A stretch of DNA of 64,000 bases from Pseudomonadota bacterium (lineage in GTDB: Bacteria; Pseudomonadota; Alphaproteobacteria; Acetobacterales; Acetobacteraceae). The notes under the pieces were generated by a model. That model had not been told where the DNA came from, did not search any database, and saw only the letters and a list, made by a program, of their open reading frames with translations. Each line of letters begins with the position of its first letter. Position 1 is the stretch's first letter. The position numbers were made by a program, and so were the translations under genes. The DNA lies in the NCBI GenBank assembly GCA_021818425.1, contig JAKAEC010000004.1:20237-84236 (forward strand). Direction: 5' to 3'. Positions 9,126-18,035 of the stretch are shown here, one piece after another.

Positions 9126-9905
9126 ATGGAGTTCAGTGACGCGTTGCGGCTGCAATTGGAGTGGGGTGCTGATGAGGCGTTGCTAGATACGCCACAGGAC
9201 CGTCGTCGCGCGCCAACTCTGCCTTCTGGCGTTCAAGAACCATTAGCTCCTCGACCGCGCCTAGCGCGCCCGGTAGCTGTGGCAACATCCGCCGGACCGG
9301 AAGCATCCGCGCAACTCGCTGCCAGCTGTACGACATTGGCAGCGCTGGAAGAGGCCATGCGCGGCTTTTCTGACTGTGCATTACGGGACACTGCCACCCA
9401 GTTGGTCTTCGCCGATGGCGCGGCCGATGCGCGGCTTGTCATCGTGGGCGAAGCGCCAGGCGGCGAGGAAGACCGCGTCGGCAAACCGTTTGTCGGCCCA
9501 GCAGGCCAGTTGTTGGACCGGATGCTGGGCTCAATCGACCTGGACCGCACAAAGGTACGAATCATCAATACCGTGCCCTGGCGCCCGCCCGGCAACCGCA
9601 CGCCAACGGAGGCCGAAATTGCGATGTGCCTGCCTTTTTTGCACCGGCACATCGCACTGATCGCCCCGGCAGGTCTGCTTGCCCTGGGCGCCGTAGCAAC
9701 TAAGGCGCTGCTGGGCACGAAGGCACAAAACGGCATCAGACAAATGCGAGGGAAATGGCAGCAAGTGCGAATCGAAGGCTTGCCGACGCCTCTGCCCTGC
9801 CTGCCGACCTATCACCCAGCCTATCTGCTGCGCATGCCTCTGGCAAAACGCGAATCGTGGCAGGATTTGCTGCAACTGCGCAGTTGGCTGGAAGATCACG
9901 CCTAA
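9126..9905 (+). CDS. Uracil-DNA glycosylase, family 4-like
   Basis: The enzyme removes uracil from DNA as the first step of base-excision repair. The catalytic core reads GEAPGGEEDRVGKPFVG (motif A, around residue 108), RIINTVPWRPPGNRTP, and the C-terminal HPAYLLR motif. About 65 residues of low-similarity, proline- and alanine-rich sequence precede the core. Classical family 4 enzymes bind a [4Fe-4S] cluster through four cysteines; here I see cysteines at SCTTLAAL, FSDCALRD and EIAMCLPF, but no convincing fourth ligand in the usual position, so the cluster may be absent. The gene is divergent from ETF-QO across 102 bases, and no clear LexA box is seen there. Confidence 0.9.
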   Translation: MEFSDALRLQLEWGADEALLDTPQDRRRAPTLPSGVQEPLAPRPRLARPVAVATSAGPEASAQLAASCTTLAALEEAMRGFSDCALRDTATQLVFADGAADARLVIVGEAPGGEEDRVGKPFVGPAGQLLDRMLGSIDLDRTKVRIINTVPWRPPGNRTPTEAEIAMCLPFLHRHIALIAPAGLLALGAVATKALLGTKAQNGIRQMRGKWQQVRIEGLPTPLPCLPTYHPAYLLRMPLAKRESWQDLLQLRSWLEDHA

Positions 9906-10063
9906 ATTAACCAAATTTTCATGGCATTAATTTACGTTCCTCTCTGGAATTCCGCGCCAAACTATGGCAAAAATGTGGTGAACTATGCGGCCGTCTTTGT
10001 GAAAAAAGATGTTGGGCGCCGTTTGGGCTTGCGTGATTATTAAGACCTGTGTAGGTCGACGTC

Positions 10064-11725
10064 ATGCGAGGAGCTATAAAACCGCTCTCCCGCCTGAACG
10101 TTACGCGCGTGGTGTTTGCTGCGGCGTCCGTTTTCGTCGTTGCTTGCATGCTTCCTGTGCAAGCTAAGGCGAAGTCCCCCTATGCGGGGCAAGGGCCGGG
10201 AACGACAACGCCCCCCACCCAGCCGGCTGGCGGCATTAACGGGGATTCGGTAGCTTATGCTGTGCCGCGCAACACCCCTTCGGGTGGTGTAGAGGTGGCG
10301 CTGCCACAACCGCTATCCCCTAGCGACGTGGCCTTTTACCGACGCGCCCTGCAGTTGCAGCAGAACGGCAAGTTCACCGCCGCCGACAAGATGTTGGCGC
10401 GCGTCTCCGATCCCAGCCTTATCGGCGTGGTTCTGGCTAAACGCTACCTGAGCGCCAACTACATCACCAAACCTGCGGAACTGACCGCTTGGTGGGCTAA
10501 ATATTCGAATGAACCTGAAGCGCCAGCCATTTATGCTCTAATGTGCCACAAGCTGCCCCGCGCTGCATTGCCGGCTGCCCCAAAGCTCGCTTTGCTACCA
10601 GAAGAAACGCTAAGCGACGAAGGCGCGGCACAGCCTTCTTGGGCCCCAGAAAACGCAATTTGGCGCCGCGCATTTATGGTTGGGTTGAACGATTGGAAGA
10701 ATAACGACCTTGCCGCCGCAGCAAAAGTTTTCTGCAGAACGGCTCAAATGCACGGCATCTCCGATGATGATCGCGCCGCTAGCGACTTCTGGGCCGCCCG
10801 CGCGGCGCTGCGTCAGCAAGAACCAGATCAATATCTTGACTGGCTGCACCAAGCCTCATGGTCGGGTGACACTTTCTATGGCATGCTCGCCAAGCGCCTA
10901 CTCGGCCAGGGCTTCAATCACACTGGCGTCGCTACGACATTGACGGAGGCAGATGTCTCTGCTGTCGACTCCCTGCCGGATGGGCGGCTAGCCTTTGAGA
11001 TGCTTCAGGTTGGATTGACTAACGAGGCCGAAACAGCGTTGCGCGCGCTATGGCCGCAGATGCGGTCTACCCCCGGCCTAAGCCACGCCGTGATGGCAGT
11101 AGCCGCGCAGGCAGGACTGGTAAATGTAACCATCGCCATCGCGAATATTCAGCCGGCCCCGGCGAATGAAATCGCGGGTGCCCACCTGCCATTGCCTGCA
11201 ATGCGCCCACAAGGTGGTTTCAGAGTAAGCCCGGCGTTACTTTATGCGTTGGCCCGCACCGAATCAGGCTTCGATGCCACGGCAGTGTCCCGCGTCGGCG
11301 CACGCGGGTTAGTACAGCTGATGCCCGAAACCGCCGCCAATATGCGCCGGGCAGAAGGCGTGACCGGATCGATCTACAATCCTTCTGCCAATCTCGCGCT
11401 TGGCCAAGCCTATCTAAAATATCTTGGGCATTGGCCTGGAATCCGGGGCAATCTGCTTGCTATTCTTGCCAGCTATAATGCTGGGCCGGGCGCCGCCTCT
11501 GCTTGGTACAAAGCAATCGGGAACCATTCCGACCCGCTAATGTTCATCGAAACAATCCCCGACGTCCAAACCCGCCGCTTCGTGCATCAAGTGTTGGCCG
11601 ATAGCTGGATTTATGCCGAGGAAATCGGCCTGAAGCCACGCAGTCTAGATGCGCTGGCAGAAGGTGATTTTCCAACGTTGCACGACTTTAACCCTTCCCT
11701 TATTGAAACGGCAGACGCACAATGA
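10064..11725 (+). CDS. Soluble lytic murein transglycosylase (SLT domain)
   Basis: This periplasmic enzyme cleaves the glycan strands of peptidoglycan to 1,6-anhydro products. An N-terminal hydrophobic signal (VVFAAASVFVVACMLPVQAKA) is followed by a long helical region rich in short hairpins, as in Slt70, and a C-terminal SLT domain from about residue 385. The catalytic glutamate lies in LARTESGFDATAVS; GARGLVQLMPETA and ILASYNAGPGAASAWY complete the domain. Its 553 residues are a little shorter than Slt70. The gene overlaps moaB by four bases, so they share a transcript although their roles are unrelated. A small inverted repeat (GACCT-GTGT-AGGTC) lies 6 bases upstream of the ATG and may fold over the ribosome-binding region. 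Confidence 0.93.
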   Translation: MRGAIKPLSRLNVTRVVFAAASVFVVACMLPVQAKAKSPYAGQGPGTTTPPTQPAGGINGDSVAYAVPRNTPSGGVEVALPQPLSPSDVAFYRRALQLQQNGKFTAADKMLARVSDPSLIGVVLAKRYLSANYITKPAELTAWWAKYSNEPEAPAIYALMCHKLPRAALPAAPKLALLPEETLSDEGAAQPSWAPENAIWRRAFMVGLNDWKNNDLAAAAKVFCRTAQMHGISDDDRAASDFWAARAALRQQEPDQYLDWLHQASWSGDTFYGMLAKRLLGQGFNHTGVATTLTEADVSAVDSLPDGRLAFEMLQVGLTNEAETALRALWPQMRSTPGLSHAVMAVAAQAGLVNVTIAIANIQPAPANEIAGAHLPLPAMRPQGGFRVSPALLYALARTESGFDATAVSRVGARGLVQLMPETAANMRRAEGVTGSIYNPSANLALGQAYLKYLGHWPGIRGNLLAILASYNAGPGAASAWYKAIGNHSDPLMFIETIPDVQTRRFVHQVLADSWIYAEEIGLKPRSLDALAEGDFPTLHDFNPSLIETADAQ

Positions 11726-12255
11726 GCCGCATTGACAAAAGCCGCCCTTTTATCCCCGTGCGCATCGCTGTCGCCACCATATCCGACACCCGAACGCAAG
11801 CCAACGACACCTCGGGCGATGCGCTAGCGGACCGCGTCACTGAGGCAGGACACGAGTTGGTGGGGCGTACCATCATCAAGGATGACGCCGATCTGATCGA
11901 GATTCAGCTACGCGCCTGGATCGCCGACCCAGCCGTGGATGTAGTAATCACCACCGGTGGCACAGGAGTTACGGGCCGGGATGTAACGCCGGAAGCATTT
12001 CATAGAGTGGCTGAAAAAATTATCGAAGGCTTCGGTGAGCTGTTCCGCATGCTCTCCTATGCCAAAATCGGTACCTCCACCATGCAGTCCCGCGCGGTGG
12101 GTGCCGTGGCCAATGGCACATATCTCTTCGCCCTACCTGGTTCCACGGGCGCAGCGAAGGATGGCTGGGACGACATTCTGCGCTTTCAACTCGATTCACG
12201 CCACCGGCCGTGCAATTTGGTGGAGCTGATGCCTCGGCTCAAGGAACATTTTTAA
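11722..12255 (+). CDS. moaB: Molybdenum cofactor biosynthesis protein B
   Basis: MoaB belongs to the MogA/MoaB fold that adenylylates molybdopterin before molybdenum insertion; the exact role varies between species. The diagnostic motif [19 protein letters not shown] is present around residue 80, followed by [19 protein letters not shown] and the end [15 protein letters not shown]. Its 177 residues match the family. The ATG overlaps the transglycosylase stop (ATGA), and an intrinsic terminator follows 10 bases after its stop, closing the transcript. No other molybdenum cofactor genes lie in the window. Confidence 0.94.
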   Translation: MSRIDKSRPFIPVRIAVATISDTRTQANDTSGDALADRVTEAGHELVGRTIIKDDADLIEIQLRAWIADPAVDVVITTGGTGVTGRDVTPEAFHRVAEKIIEGFGELFRMLSYAKIGTSTMQSRAVGAVANGTYLFALPGSTGAAKDGWDDILRFQLDSRHRPCNLVELMPRLKEHF

Positions 12256-12264
12256 TGAATACTC

Positions 12265-12292
12265 AATAGCCGCATGACGCGGCTATTTTTTT
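12265..12292 (+). terminator. Intrinsic terminator after moaB
   Basis: A perfect 9-bp stem (AATAGCCGC / GCGGCTATT) with a 5-base loop is followed directly by five more T residues. It ends the slt-moaB transcript and separates it from the LexA-box promoter next door. Confidence 0.9.
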
Positions 12293-12301
12293 AACCACAA
12301 T

Positions 12302-12316
12302 GTTCTTCTTTTGTTC
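12302..12316 (+). promoter_or_regulatory. Putative LexA (SOS) box, GTTC-N7-GTTC
   Basis: The sequence GTTC-TTCTTTT-GTTC matches exactly the direct-repeat operator used by alphaproteobacterial LexA. It abuts a TTGACT hexamer (12317-12322) that could be the -35 element, so a bound repressor would block the promoter of the radical SAM gene that follows. Confidence 0.7.
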
Positions 12317-12345
12317 TTGACTTGCGGATCTGAAATGATCTTAAT
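12317..12345 (+). promoter_or_regulatory. Putative sigma-70 promoter of the radical SAM gene
   Basis: TTGACT and CTTAAT are separated by 17 bases. The -35 element is strong and the -10 element matches TATAAT at four of six positions. Transcription would begin near 12352, which rules out the ORF-track start at 12311 and makes 12335 unlikely. Confidence 0.5.
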
Positions 12346-12361
12346 CAATCAAGAACGGAGC

Positions 12362-13474
12362 ATGAACAAGATGTCTGTTTCCTGCGTAAAAATTAAACAG
12401 CACGCCAGTTATGGCGCCATCAAAGGGCGTGGCACGGTATTGAACCCTTCCACCCGTTTTGAAACGGCGCGACAGGAAGCCTTCGACGATGGATGGGACC
12501 GTGAAGATGAAGCTGAACGGCCGCAAACCGCGCTAGTCCGTGACACCACGCGCAGCATTATTGTCCGGAACGACAGCCCTGATCTTGCCTTCGATATGAG
12601 CTTGAATCCCTATCGTGGCTGCGAGCACGGCTGCATCTATTGCTTTGCCCGGCCCAGTCACACGTATCTCGGCTTTTCCGCCGGTTTGGATTTCGAGACG
12701 AAGATCGTATTCAAGCCGGAGGCACCTCGCCTGCTGGAAAAGGAACTTTCGCGTCCAAGCTATAAGCCAGGGGTGATCGTGCTGGGCTCCAACACTGACC
12801 CATACCAGCCGGCAGAGCGTACGCTCCGCCTGACTCGCTCTGTACTGGAAGTGCTGGAGCGATTTAACAATCCTGTTGGCATCGTGACCAAATCCGCAGG
12901 TGTTGTGCAGGACAGGGAAATTCTCGCCCGCATGGCCGCGAAGAGACTGACGAAGGTACATATTTCTATCACCACCCTGGACCCCGTCCTAGCTCGCGTG
13001 ATGGAACCGCGCGCTGCTTCACCAGCCCGGCGCATAGCTACGATCTCTAAGCTGGCCGAAGCTGGCATTCCAGTGGGCATTATGGCCTCACCTATGATCC
13101 CTGGCCTGAACGACGCCGAGATGGAGCACATCCTTGAGGAAGCCCAAAAGGCAGGCGCTACCAGCGCCTACACCACCATGCTACGCTTGCCGCATGAGCT
13201 GGGGGCCCTGTTCACGGACTGGTTGCAGAAATACCTGCCCGAACGTGCCGCTCATGTACTCAGCCTGATCCGGCAAAGCCGAGCCGAAAAATTGAATGAT
13301 TCACAATTCCACGCACGATTCGCGGGCACCGGCCCTTATGCCACGATGATGGCACAACGCTTCTCGCGCGCAGTGAGACGGCTGGGGCTAGATGAGAAAA
13401 GGCCGCATCTGGACACCTCGCAATTCCGCTTACCCGGGCGCTGCTTGGTCAACGAGCAAATGAGCCTGTTCTAG
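12362..13474 (+). CDS. PA0069-family radical SAM protein (SplB-like)
   Basis: This is a radical S-adenosylmethionine enzyme of the group annotated PA0069 family, distantly related to spore photoproduct lyase; its reaction is not established. The cluster-binding CX3CX2C motif is CEHGCIYC near residue 85, followed by the group's typical ARPSHTYLGFSAGLDFETK and VLGSNTDPYQPAE. The start is ambiguous: ATG at 12362 (MNKMSVS) lies one base from a GGAG, while ATG at 12371 lies 10 bases from it, which is better spaced. Both are downstream of the inferred transcription start. The gene sits alone behind a probable LexA box, which suggests induction by DNA damage and, by analogy with SplB, a possible link to DNA lesion repair. 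That link is inference. Confidence 0.88.
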   Translation: MNKMSVSCVKIKQHASYGAIKGRGTVLNPSTRFETARQEAFDDGWDREDEAERPQTALVRDTTRSIIVRNDSPDLAFDMSLNPYRGCEHGCIYCFARPSHTYLGFSAGLDFETKIVFKPEAPRLLEKELSRPSYKPGVIVLGSNTDPYQPAERTLRLTRSVLEVLERFNNPVGIVTKSAGVVQDREILARMAAKRLTKVHISITTLDPVLARVMEPRAASPARRIATISKLAEAGIPVGIMASPMIPGLNDAEMEHILEEAQKAGATSAYTTMLRLPHELGALFTDWLQKYLPERAAHVLSLIRQSRAEKLNDSQFHARFAGTGPYATMMAQRFSRAVRRLGLDEKRPHLDTSQFRLPGRCLVNEQMSLF

Positions 13475-13528
13475 GATGCGATGCATCGTGCTGAAACACG
13501 CGAACAATTTCATCACAGGAGTACGATC

Positions 13529-13756
13529 ATGGAGTGGCTTTTCTGTATAAACCCAAGAGTTATAACAGGCTTCGTCTCAGCTCTTGGTTGTTTTTACTTT
13601 CTGTGCATATGCATGGAAGACATAAAAACGTTGATAGCTTATCGCTGCGCCACACGCCCCCGCACCAAGCCTCGGGCGAGGCATGAGCGCGTGAGATTTC
13701 CGCACGTTGCTCCGTACACAAATCATATCCGCGCATCCGTTCGCCGTGCGGGCTAG
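13529..13756 (+). CDS. Hypothetical small membrane protein
   Basis: I do not recognise this 75-residue ORF. The ATG at 13529 has an AGGAG ribosome-binding site 8 bases upstream, better than the ORF-track start at 13481. The protein would begin MEWLFCINPRVITG, contain one hydrophobic segment (VSALGCFYFLCICM) and end with a very basic arginine-rich tail. The tail could be translated non-coding sequence, so the gene may not be real. It lies between the radical SAM gene and argB. Confidence 0.3.
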   Translation: MEWLFCINPRVITGFVSALGCFYFLCICMEDIKTLIAYRCATRPRTKPRARHERVRFPHVAPYTNHIRASVRRAG

Positions 13757-13792
13757 GCCAAACAGCATAGGATACTCAGAAAAGCTTCGCTT

Positions 13793-14686
13793 TTACTTAT
13801 GAATCATCGTTCCGATGCCATGCTCGGTGAATAGCTCTAAGAGCAGAGCATGCGGCACGGTACCATCTAAAATGGTTGCCCCCTTAACGCCCTGCGTTAC
13901 CGCCTCCATGCAGGTCTCCACCTTCGGGATCATCCCGCCGGAGATTGTGCCATCCGAGATCAACCCACGAATCTGTGTCAGCGACAAATCGGCCAGTAAC
14001 TGCCTACTCTTGTCCAACACACCCGGCACATCGGTCAGCATCAGCAGGCGCTGCGCATTCAACGCACCCGCAACGGCACCCGCAACCGTATCAGCATTGA
14101 TGTTGTAGGTTTGTCCATCTTCGCCGGCCCCCACTGGGGCGATAACGGGGATTAGCCCAGCACCCGTCAGCGCATGGATAACGCGTGTATCAATGAACAC
14201 CGGCTCACCCACATAGCCAAGGTCCAACACCTGTTCAATGGCGGAATCAGGATCCTTGTAGGTCCTGCTCAATTTGCGTGCGCGGATCAGCCCGCCATCT
14301 TTGCCGGAGATGCCGACCGCCAACGCGCCGGCGGCATTGATCAGCCCCGCCACCTGTTTGTTCACCGTGCCAGCGAGTACCATCTCCACGACCTCGACCA
14401 TGGCGGCATCTGTCACGCGCAGCCCTTGCACGAAGCTGGATTGAATGTTGAGGCGCTTGAGCATTGCGTTAATCTGCGGCCCGCCGCCATGCACTACCAC
14501 GGGGTTAATGCCTACCTGCTTGAGCAGCGCAATGTCGCGGCCGAATTCGTTGGCAAGCGTCCCATCCATTGCATGACCGCCATATTTTACCACGATCGTA
14601 GCACCCGCGTAGCGACGCAGATACGGCAACACCTTGGTAACGATATGCGCTTCCCGGGCGGCGTCGGTGATATCTTGGCTATTCAT
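13793..14686 (-). CDS. argB: Acetylglutamate kinase
   Basis: ArgB phosphorylates N-acetylglutamate in the second step of arginine synthesis. The nucleotide- and substrate-binding loops are visible as [11 protein letters not shown] and [11 protein letters not shown], followed by [19 protein letters not shown] and, further on, [15 protein letters not shown]. The track's start at 14752 lies inside engB; the ATG at 14686 ([14 protein letters not shown]) has a GAGGATGAG ribosome-binding region and gives 297 residues, as expected. It starts 7 bases after the engB stop and is the last gene of the rpmH-rnpA-yidD-yidC-engB-argB run, an order found in several alphaproteobacteria. Confidence 0.96.
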   Translation of the reverse strand: MNSQDITDAAREAHIVTKVLPYLRRYAGATIVVKYGGHAMDGTLANEFGRDIALLKQVGINPVVVHGGGPQINAMLKRLNIQSSFVQGLRVTDAAMVEVVEMVLAGTVNKQVAGLINAAGALAVGISGKDGGLIRARKLSRTYKDPDSAIEQVLDLGYVGEPVFIDTRVIHALTGAGLIPVIAPVGAGEDGQTYNINADTVAGAVAGALNAQRLLMLTDVPGVLDKSRQLLADLSLTQIRGLISDGTISGGMIPKVETCMEAVTQGVKGATILDGTVPHALLLELFTEHGIGTMIHK

Positions 14687-14693
14687 CTCATCC

Positions 14694-15395
14694 TCAGTCA
14701 ACAAATTCAGCAATGGCGGCGCGCAACTCATCGATTCCAATGCCACCAACACTGGATGTGGTAATGATCCGGTTCATCGCTGCAGGGTGCTTCGCCGCTA
14801 GGGCCAGAACCTCCTCCTGCTTACGCTTCAGAGGATCAGGTTTCACGGAGTCAACCTTGGTCAACACCATTTGGAAAGAGACGGCGGACTGGTCCAGCAA
14901 TTCCATTACCGTCTCGTCAGAGATCTTGATCTCCACCCGCGCATCCAGAAGCAAGAAAACACGGCGCAGATTGGGGCGACCACGCAGATAATCCAGCATG
15001 AGCCCCTGCCAATCGCGTTTGATCTCCTTCGGCGCCTCGGCATAACCATAGCCTGGCATATCCACTAGCACCACTGACCCTGCTTGGCACTCGAAGAAAT
15101 TTAACTGCCGCGTGCGCCCCGGCTGGTGCGAAACCCGCGCAAGCGCCTTGCGCCCGGTGATGGCATTGATGAGCGAGGATTTGCCGACATTGGAACGCCC
15201 CGCCAGCGCAATCTCGTTGCCGCGCGGCGCTGGCAGATGTTCCAGCGCCTGAGCAGCGTAATAGAATTCGCAAGGCGAGGCAAAGAGCTTCCGCCCTGCC
15301 TCGATCTGTTCCGGGCTTGGCCCGGAGATGTCAAATTTCAGCCCTTCACCAGAGCCGTCTTCTTGGGCTCCGCCGCCCGGTGCATGATCAACCAT
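14694..15395 (-). CDS. engB: Ribosome biogenesis GTP-binding protein EngB (YihA/YsxC)
   Basis: EngB is an essential small GTPase for assembly of the large ribosomal subunit. GTPase motifs are G1 [11 protein letters not shown], the switch region [12 protein letters not shown]3 VDMPGYGYA and G4 LTKVD. I chose the ATG at 15395 ([11 protein letters not shown]), which gives 233 residues and overlaps the yidC 3' end by 58 bases; an earlier ATG at 15425 is also possible. Both give an N-terminal extension compared with the ~200-residue core, as is common in alphaproteobacteria. No internal start in the overlap-free region looks better. Confidence 0.93.
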   Translation of the reverse strand: MVDHAPGGGAQEDGSGEGLKFDISGPSPEQIEAGRKLFASPCEFYYAAQALEHLPAPRGNEIALAGRSNVGKSSLINAITGRKALARVSHQPGRTRQLNFFECQAGSVVLVDMPGYGYAEAPKEIKRDWQGLMLDYLRGRPNLRRVFLLLDARVEIKISDETVMELLDQSAVSFQMVLTKVDSVKPDPLKRKQEEVLALAAKHPAAMNRIITTSSVGGIGIDELRAAIAEFVD

Positions 15396-17077
15396 TGCTG
15401 CCCCACGGAAAGAATGTTGTTCCATGTCCAGTATAAAACTAGACCCGCCGGCGAGCGCGCCAGCATGAAAGTGAACAGAATTGGCATCAACTGGAACATG
15501 CGCTGTTGTGCTGGATCCGCCGGGGCAGGATTCAGTTTCTGCTGTAGGAACATGGTAACACCCATGATCAACGGTAGCAGACCAACGTGCAAGATCGGGC
15601 TGATCATCGTCGGATCGAACGGAAGCAAGCCGAACAGGTTAAAAATGTTCGTTGGATCAGGCGCAGAAAGGTCGCGGATCCAGCCATAGAATGGAGCATG
15701 GCGCATTTCTATGGTGATGAAGATGACCTTGTAGAGCGAGAAGAATACGGGAATCTGCAGCAGCATCGGCAGACAGCCCGAGGCTGGGTTGATCTTCTCG
15801 GTCTTATACAGCTCCATCGTTGCCTGCTGGAGCTTGGCTTGGTCGTCTTTATATTGCTCCTTCAGTGCTGCGATCTTCGGCTGAACAGCCTTCATCCGGC
15901 CCATAGAGCGGTAAGAATAGCTGGCCAGCGGGAAGAAGAGCACCTTCACTCCCACGGTGAAAATGAGAATGGCCAAGCCGAAATTGCCTGTAAGCGTGTT
16001 TAGCCAATCCAGGCAGAAGAAGATCGGCTTAGTAATGATATAGAGCACACCGAAATCAACCGCCTTGTAGAAATTCGGTATGTGATAGGCCGACTGGTAA
16101 TAGTCCAGAATCTTTACGACCTTGGCGCCAGTAAAGAGATGGCTAGTGAAACTCGCCTGCCCACCAGCCGGTACAGTCAGAGGGTTCTGGGTGATGAAGC
16201 TCGTCTGATAAGCGTTGCCATTGCCTACGCTTACCTTGCCATAACTCATGGTCGCGCTCATCTGCGCGCCCTGGTCCGGCGCTATAGCTGTCAGCCAGTA
16301 TTTATCGGTGATACCGCTCCAGCCGCCAGGACCAGAAGTGGAATAGGCGACGCCGTTAGACGCTTTCTCACCGGCTTTCTTCAGCGCGTCATATCCCTCC
16401 TGCTTCAGCGTACCGTTAAACACGCCAAGCGGTCCATTGAATAGCACCCAACTCGACGGCACCTTCGGTTTATAGTCCCGCACCACACGCGACCAGGGAA
16501 AAACCGAGACCGCAGACGCACCGTGGTTCACCACAGTCTGCGTAACGGTGAACATGTATTTGTTGTCGATTGTTAAGATCAGCTGGAAGATCTGCCCCTG
16601 GCCGTTGTTCCAAGAAAGCGTCACGGGGGTGGATGGCGTAAGTTCTGTGGCGCTTGGCGTCCAGACGGTATTATTGTTTGGCACCTTTATGCCGGCCGGC
16701 GCAGTCCAACCAAATTGCGCATAAGATGGCCTGTCGCTACCGCGTCGGCCCTCTATCTGCACCAGCGGCGAATTCTTCGCGATGGTCTCATGGTAATCCT
16801 TGAGCACCACGTCATCGAACACCGCGCCGGTCAGGCCGATACTACCCTTAAGCATCGGCGCGTTCACGGCTAGCCGCGGGCCGTTGACGGATGCGCTCTG
16901 CACCGTACCGGGTCCGCCGGCGCCGCTCGGGGCATGGGTGGTGCTGACCGCTTTTATGGCCTGCTGCTCGGTCTGCGCAGGCGTGGGCGCCGGGAAAAAC
17001 CGTTCCTGAATCACTGTGAATACGGCCATGATGCCGAACGATATGGCAAGGGCGAGGATGAGGCGCTTCGAGTCCAT
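15338..17077 (-). CDS. yidC: Membrane protein insertase YidC
   Basis: YidC inserts and folds inner-membrane proteins, alone or with SecYEG. The 579-residue protein has an N-terminal anchor (LILALAISFGIMAVFTVI), a large periplasmic beta domain (about residues 60-350) and the conserved C-terminal insertase core with five helices, including LNTLTGNFGLAILIFTVGVKV, the cytoplasmic hairpin SMGRMKAVQPKIAALKEQYK and NPASGCLPMLLQIPVFFSLY. The ATG at 17077 lies 5 bases after the yidD stop. Its position after rpmH-rnpA-yidD is the standard bacterial arrangement. The end is [15 protein letters not shown]. Confidence 0.97.
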   Translation of the reverse strand: MDSKRLILALAISFGIMAVFTVIQERFFPAPTPAQTEQQAIKAVSTTHAPSGAGGPGTVQSASVNGPRLAVNAPMLKGSIGLTGAVFDDVVLKDYHETIAKNSPLVQIEGRRGSDRPSYAQFGWTAPAGIKVPNNNTVWTPSATELTPSTPVTLSWNNGQGQIFQLILTIDNKYMFTVTQTVVNHGASAVSVFPWSRVVRDYKPKVPSSWVLFNGPLGVFNGTLKQEGYDALKKAGEKASNGVAYSTSGPGGWSGITDKYWLTAIAPDQGAQMSATMSYGKVSVGNGNAYQTSFITQNPLTVPAGGQASFTSHLFTGAKVVKILDYYQSAYHIPNFYKAVDFGVLYIITKPIFFCLDWLNTLTGNFGLAILIFTVGVKVLFFPLASYSYRSMGRMKAVQPKIAALKEQYKDDQAKLQQATMELYKTEKINPASGCLPMLLQIPVFFSLYKVIFITIEMRHAPFYGWIRDLSAPDPTNIFNLFGLLPFDPTMISPILHVGLLPLIMGVTMFLQQKLNPAPADPAQQRMFQLMPILFTFMLARSPAGLVLYWTWNNILSVGQQWLIMHRAAEPKKTALVKG

Positions 17078-17082
17078 CAGGG

Positions 17083-17316
17083 TCAGCTATCCTTAGGAAT
17101 GGGGACCGGATCGTATCCGCCGGGGTGGAAAGGGTGGCAGCGTAGAATGCGCCGGGCCGCAAGCAGGCTGCCCTTTGTGGCGCCATGGCAGGCCAGAGCC
17201 TCACGCGCATAAGCGCTGCAGGAGGGATAGAAGCGACAATTCGCGCCAATGACCGGGCGTAGCGTGAGTTCATAGGCGCGCACAACGCCGGAGAGCATCA
17301 TGGCCGCCGGGCTCAT
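17083..17316 (-). CDS. yidD: Membrane protein insertion efficiency factor YidD
   Basis: YidD is a small membrane-associated helper for YidC-dependent insertion. The 77-residue protein has the hallmark cysteines and prolines in LRPVIGANCRFYPSCSAYAREA and RRILRCHPFHPGGYDPVP. Its ATG at 17316 overlaps the rnpA stop by four bases, and yidC follows after 5 bases, so translation of the three is coupled. Confidence 0.95.
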   Translation of the reverse strand: MSPAAMMLSGVVRAYELTLRPVIGANCRFYPSCSAYAREALACHGATKGSLLAARRILRCHPFHPGGYDPVPIPKDS

Positions 17317-17660
17317 GCCAGCGCCTCATTAAGCGCCTTGGCAAGGTTTTGCCTAAGCCGAGAGAATTCAACCTCACCGGTTTCGCGCCGGGCAATCAGC
17401 ACCAGCTCAACCCCCGGAAGGCTTTGCCCGGCCAGCAACAGCCGCACCGCCTCCCGCAGCCGACGTTTGGCGCGGTTGCGAGTAACGGCATTGCCGACCT
17501 TCTTGGTGGCCGTGTAGCCCACGCGCAGCACGTCAGCCTGGCCATCATTAGCGGCCTGAAGCACGAAGCCTTGCTTGACGATCTTTTTACCCCGCGCAGC
17601 GAGGCGCAAAAACTCTGCGCGCCGGGTCAACCGTGCGGGCGGGGTTTGGGCCTTGGCCAT
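17313..17660 (-). CDS. rnpA: Ribonuclease P protein component
   Basis: RnpA is the protein subunit that helps the RNase P RNA cleave 5' leaders from tRNA precursors. The RNA-binding signature RNRAKRRLREAVR is present around residue 60, after TATKKVGNAVT. The protein is 115 residues, very basic, and starts MAKAQTPPARLTRRAEFLRLA, all normal for the family. It follows rpmH by 28 bases and overlaps yidD. The RNase P RNA gene itself is not in this window. Confidence 0.94.
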   Translation of the reverse strand: MAKAQTPPARLTRRAEFLRLAARGKKIVKQGFVLQAANDGQADVLRVGYTATKKVGNAVTRNRAKRRLREAVRLLLAGQSLPGVELVLIARRETGEVEFSRLRQNLAKALNEALA

Positions 17661-17688
17661 CAGCGTGGGCGGCGCGCCAGGCGCGCGA

Positions 17689-17823
17689 TCAGGCGGAGAG
17701 CTTGGCGCGCCCCTTGGCGCGGCGGCTGGCGATCACCTTGCGGCCACCGACCGTCGCCATGCGGGCGCGGAACCCGTGCCGGCGTTTGCGGACGAGCTTG
17801 GAAGGTTGATAGGTCCGTTTCAC
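17689..17823 (-). CDS. rpmH: Large ribosomal subunit protein bL34
   Basis: This 44-residue ribosomal protein is absent from the ORF track because of its length. It reads [17 protein letters not shown] at the N-terminus and ends [13 protein letters not shown], which is unmistakable L34. The start codon is GTG (complement of CAC at 17821-17823). It is the first gene of the minus-strand run through argB, so its promoter should lie in 17824-18000. The track's 101-residue minus-strand ORF across this region is a different frame and not real. Confidence 0.96.
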   Translation of the reverse strand: MKRTYQPSKLVRKRRHGFRARMATVGGRKVIASRRAKGRAKLSA

Positions 17824-18035
17824 GGTGTTCTACTCCAGCAAAAAACAAACAAAACCATTCGCCGGACCGTCCCCGGCCCGGCGTGTTGGCGGGGTATAGG
17901 CGTGGGCACCCTTTCCCGTCAATCTCAACGAAGCGCCTTATGATGGCGAGTACGGAGACGAGCATGCATTTCGAAGAATTTTCAAAACTTTAGCCTACGG
18001 CGACGGCTGGCCTGTGCAGCCTCACCACCGCCACG

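Noticed and set aside
17660-17965. 101-residue minus-strand ORF over rpmH
   Set aside because: It is in another frame; the true product here is the 44-residue L34 protein from a GTG start.
17349-17993. 214-residue plus-strand ORF across rnpA and rpmH
   Set aside because: It is antisense to two certain genes and has the composition of a shadow frame.
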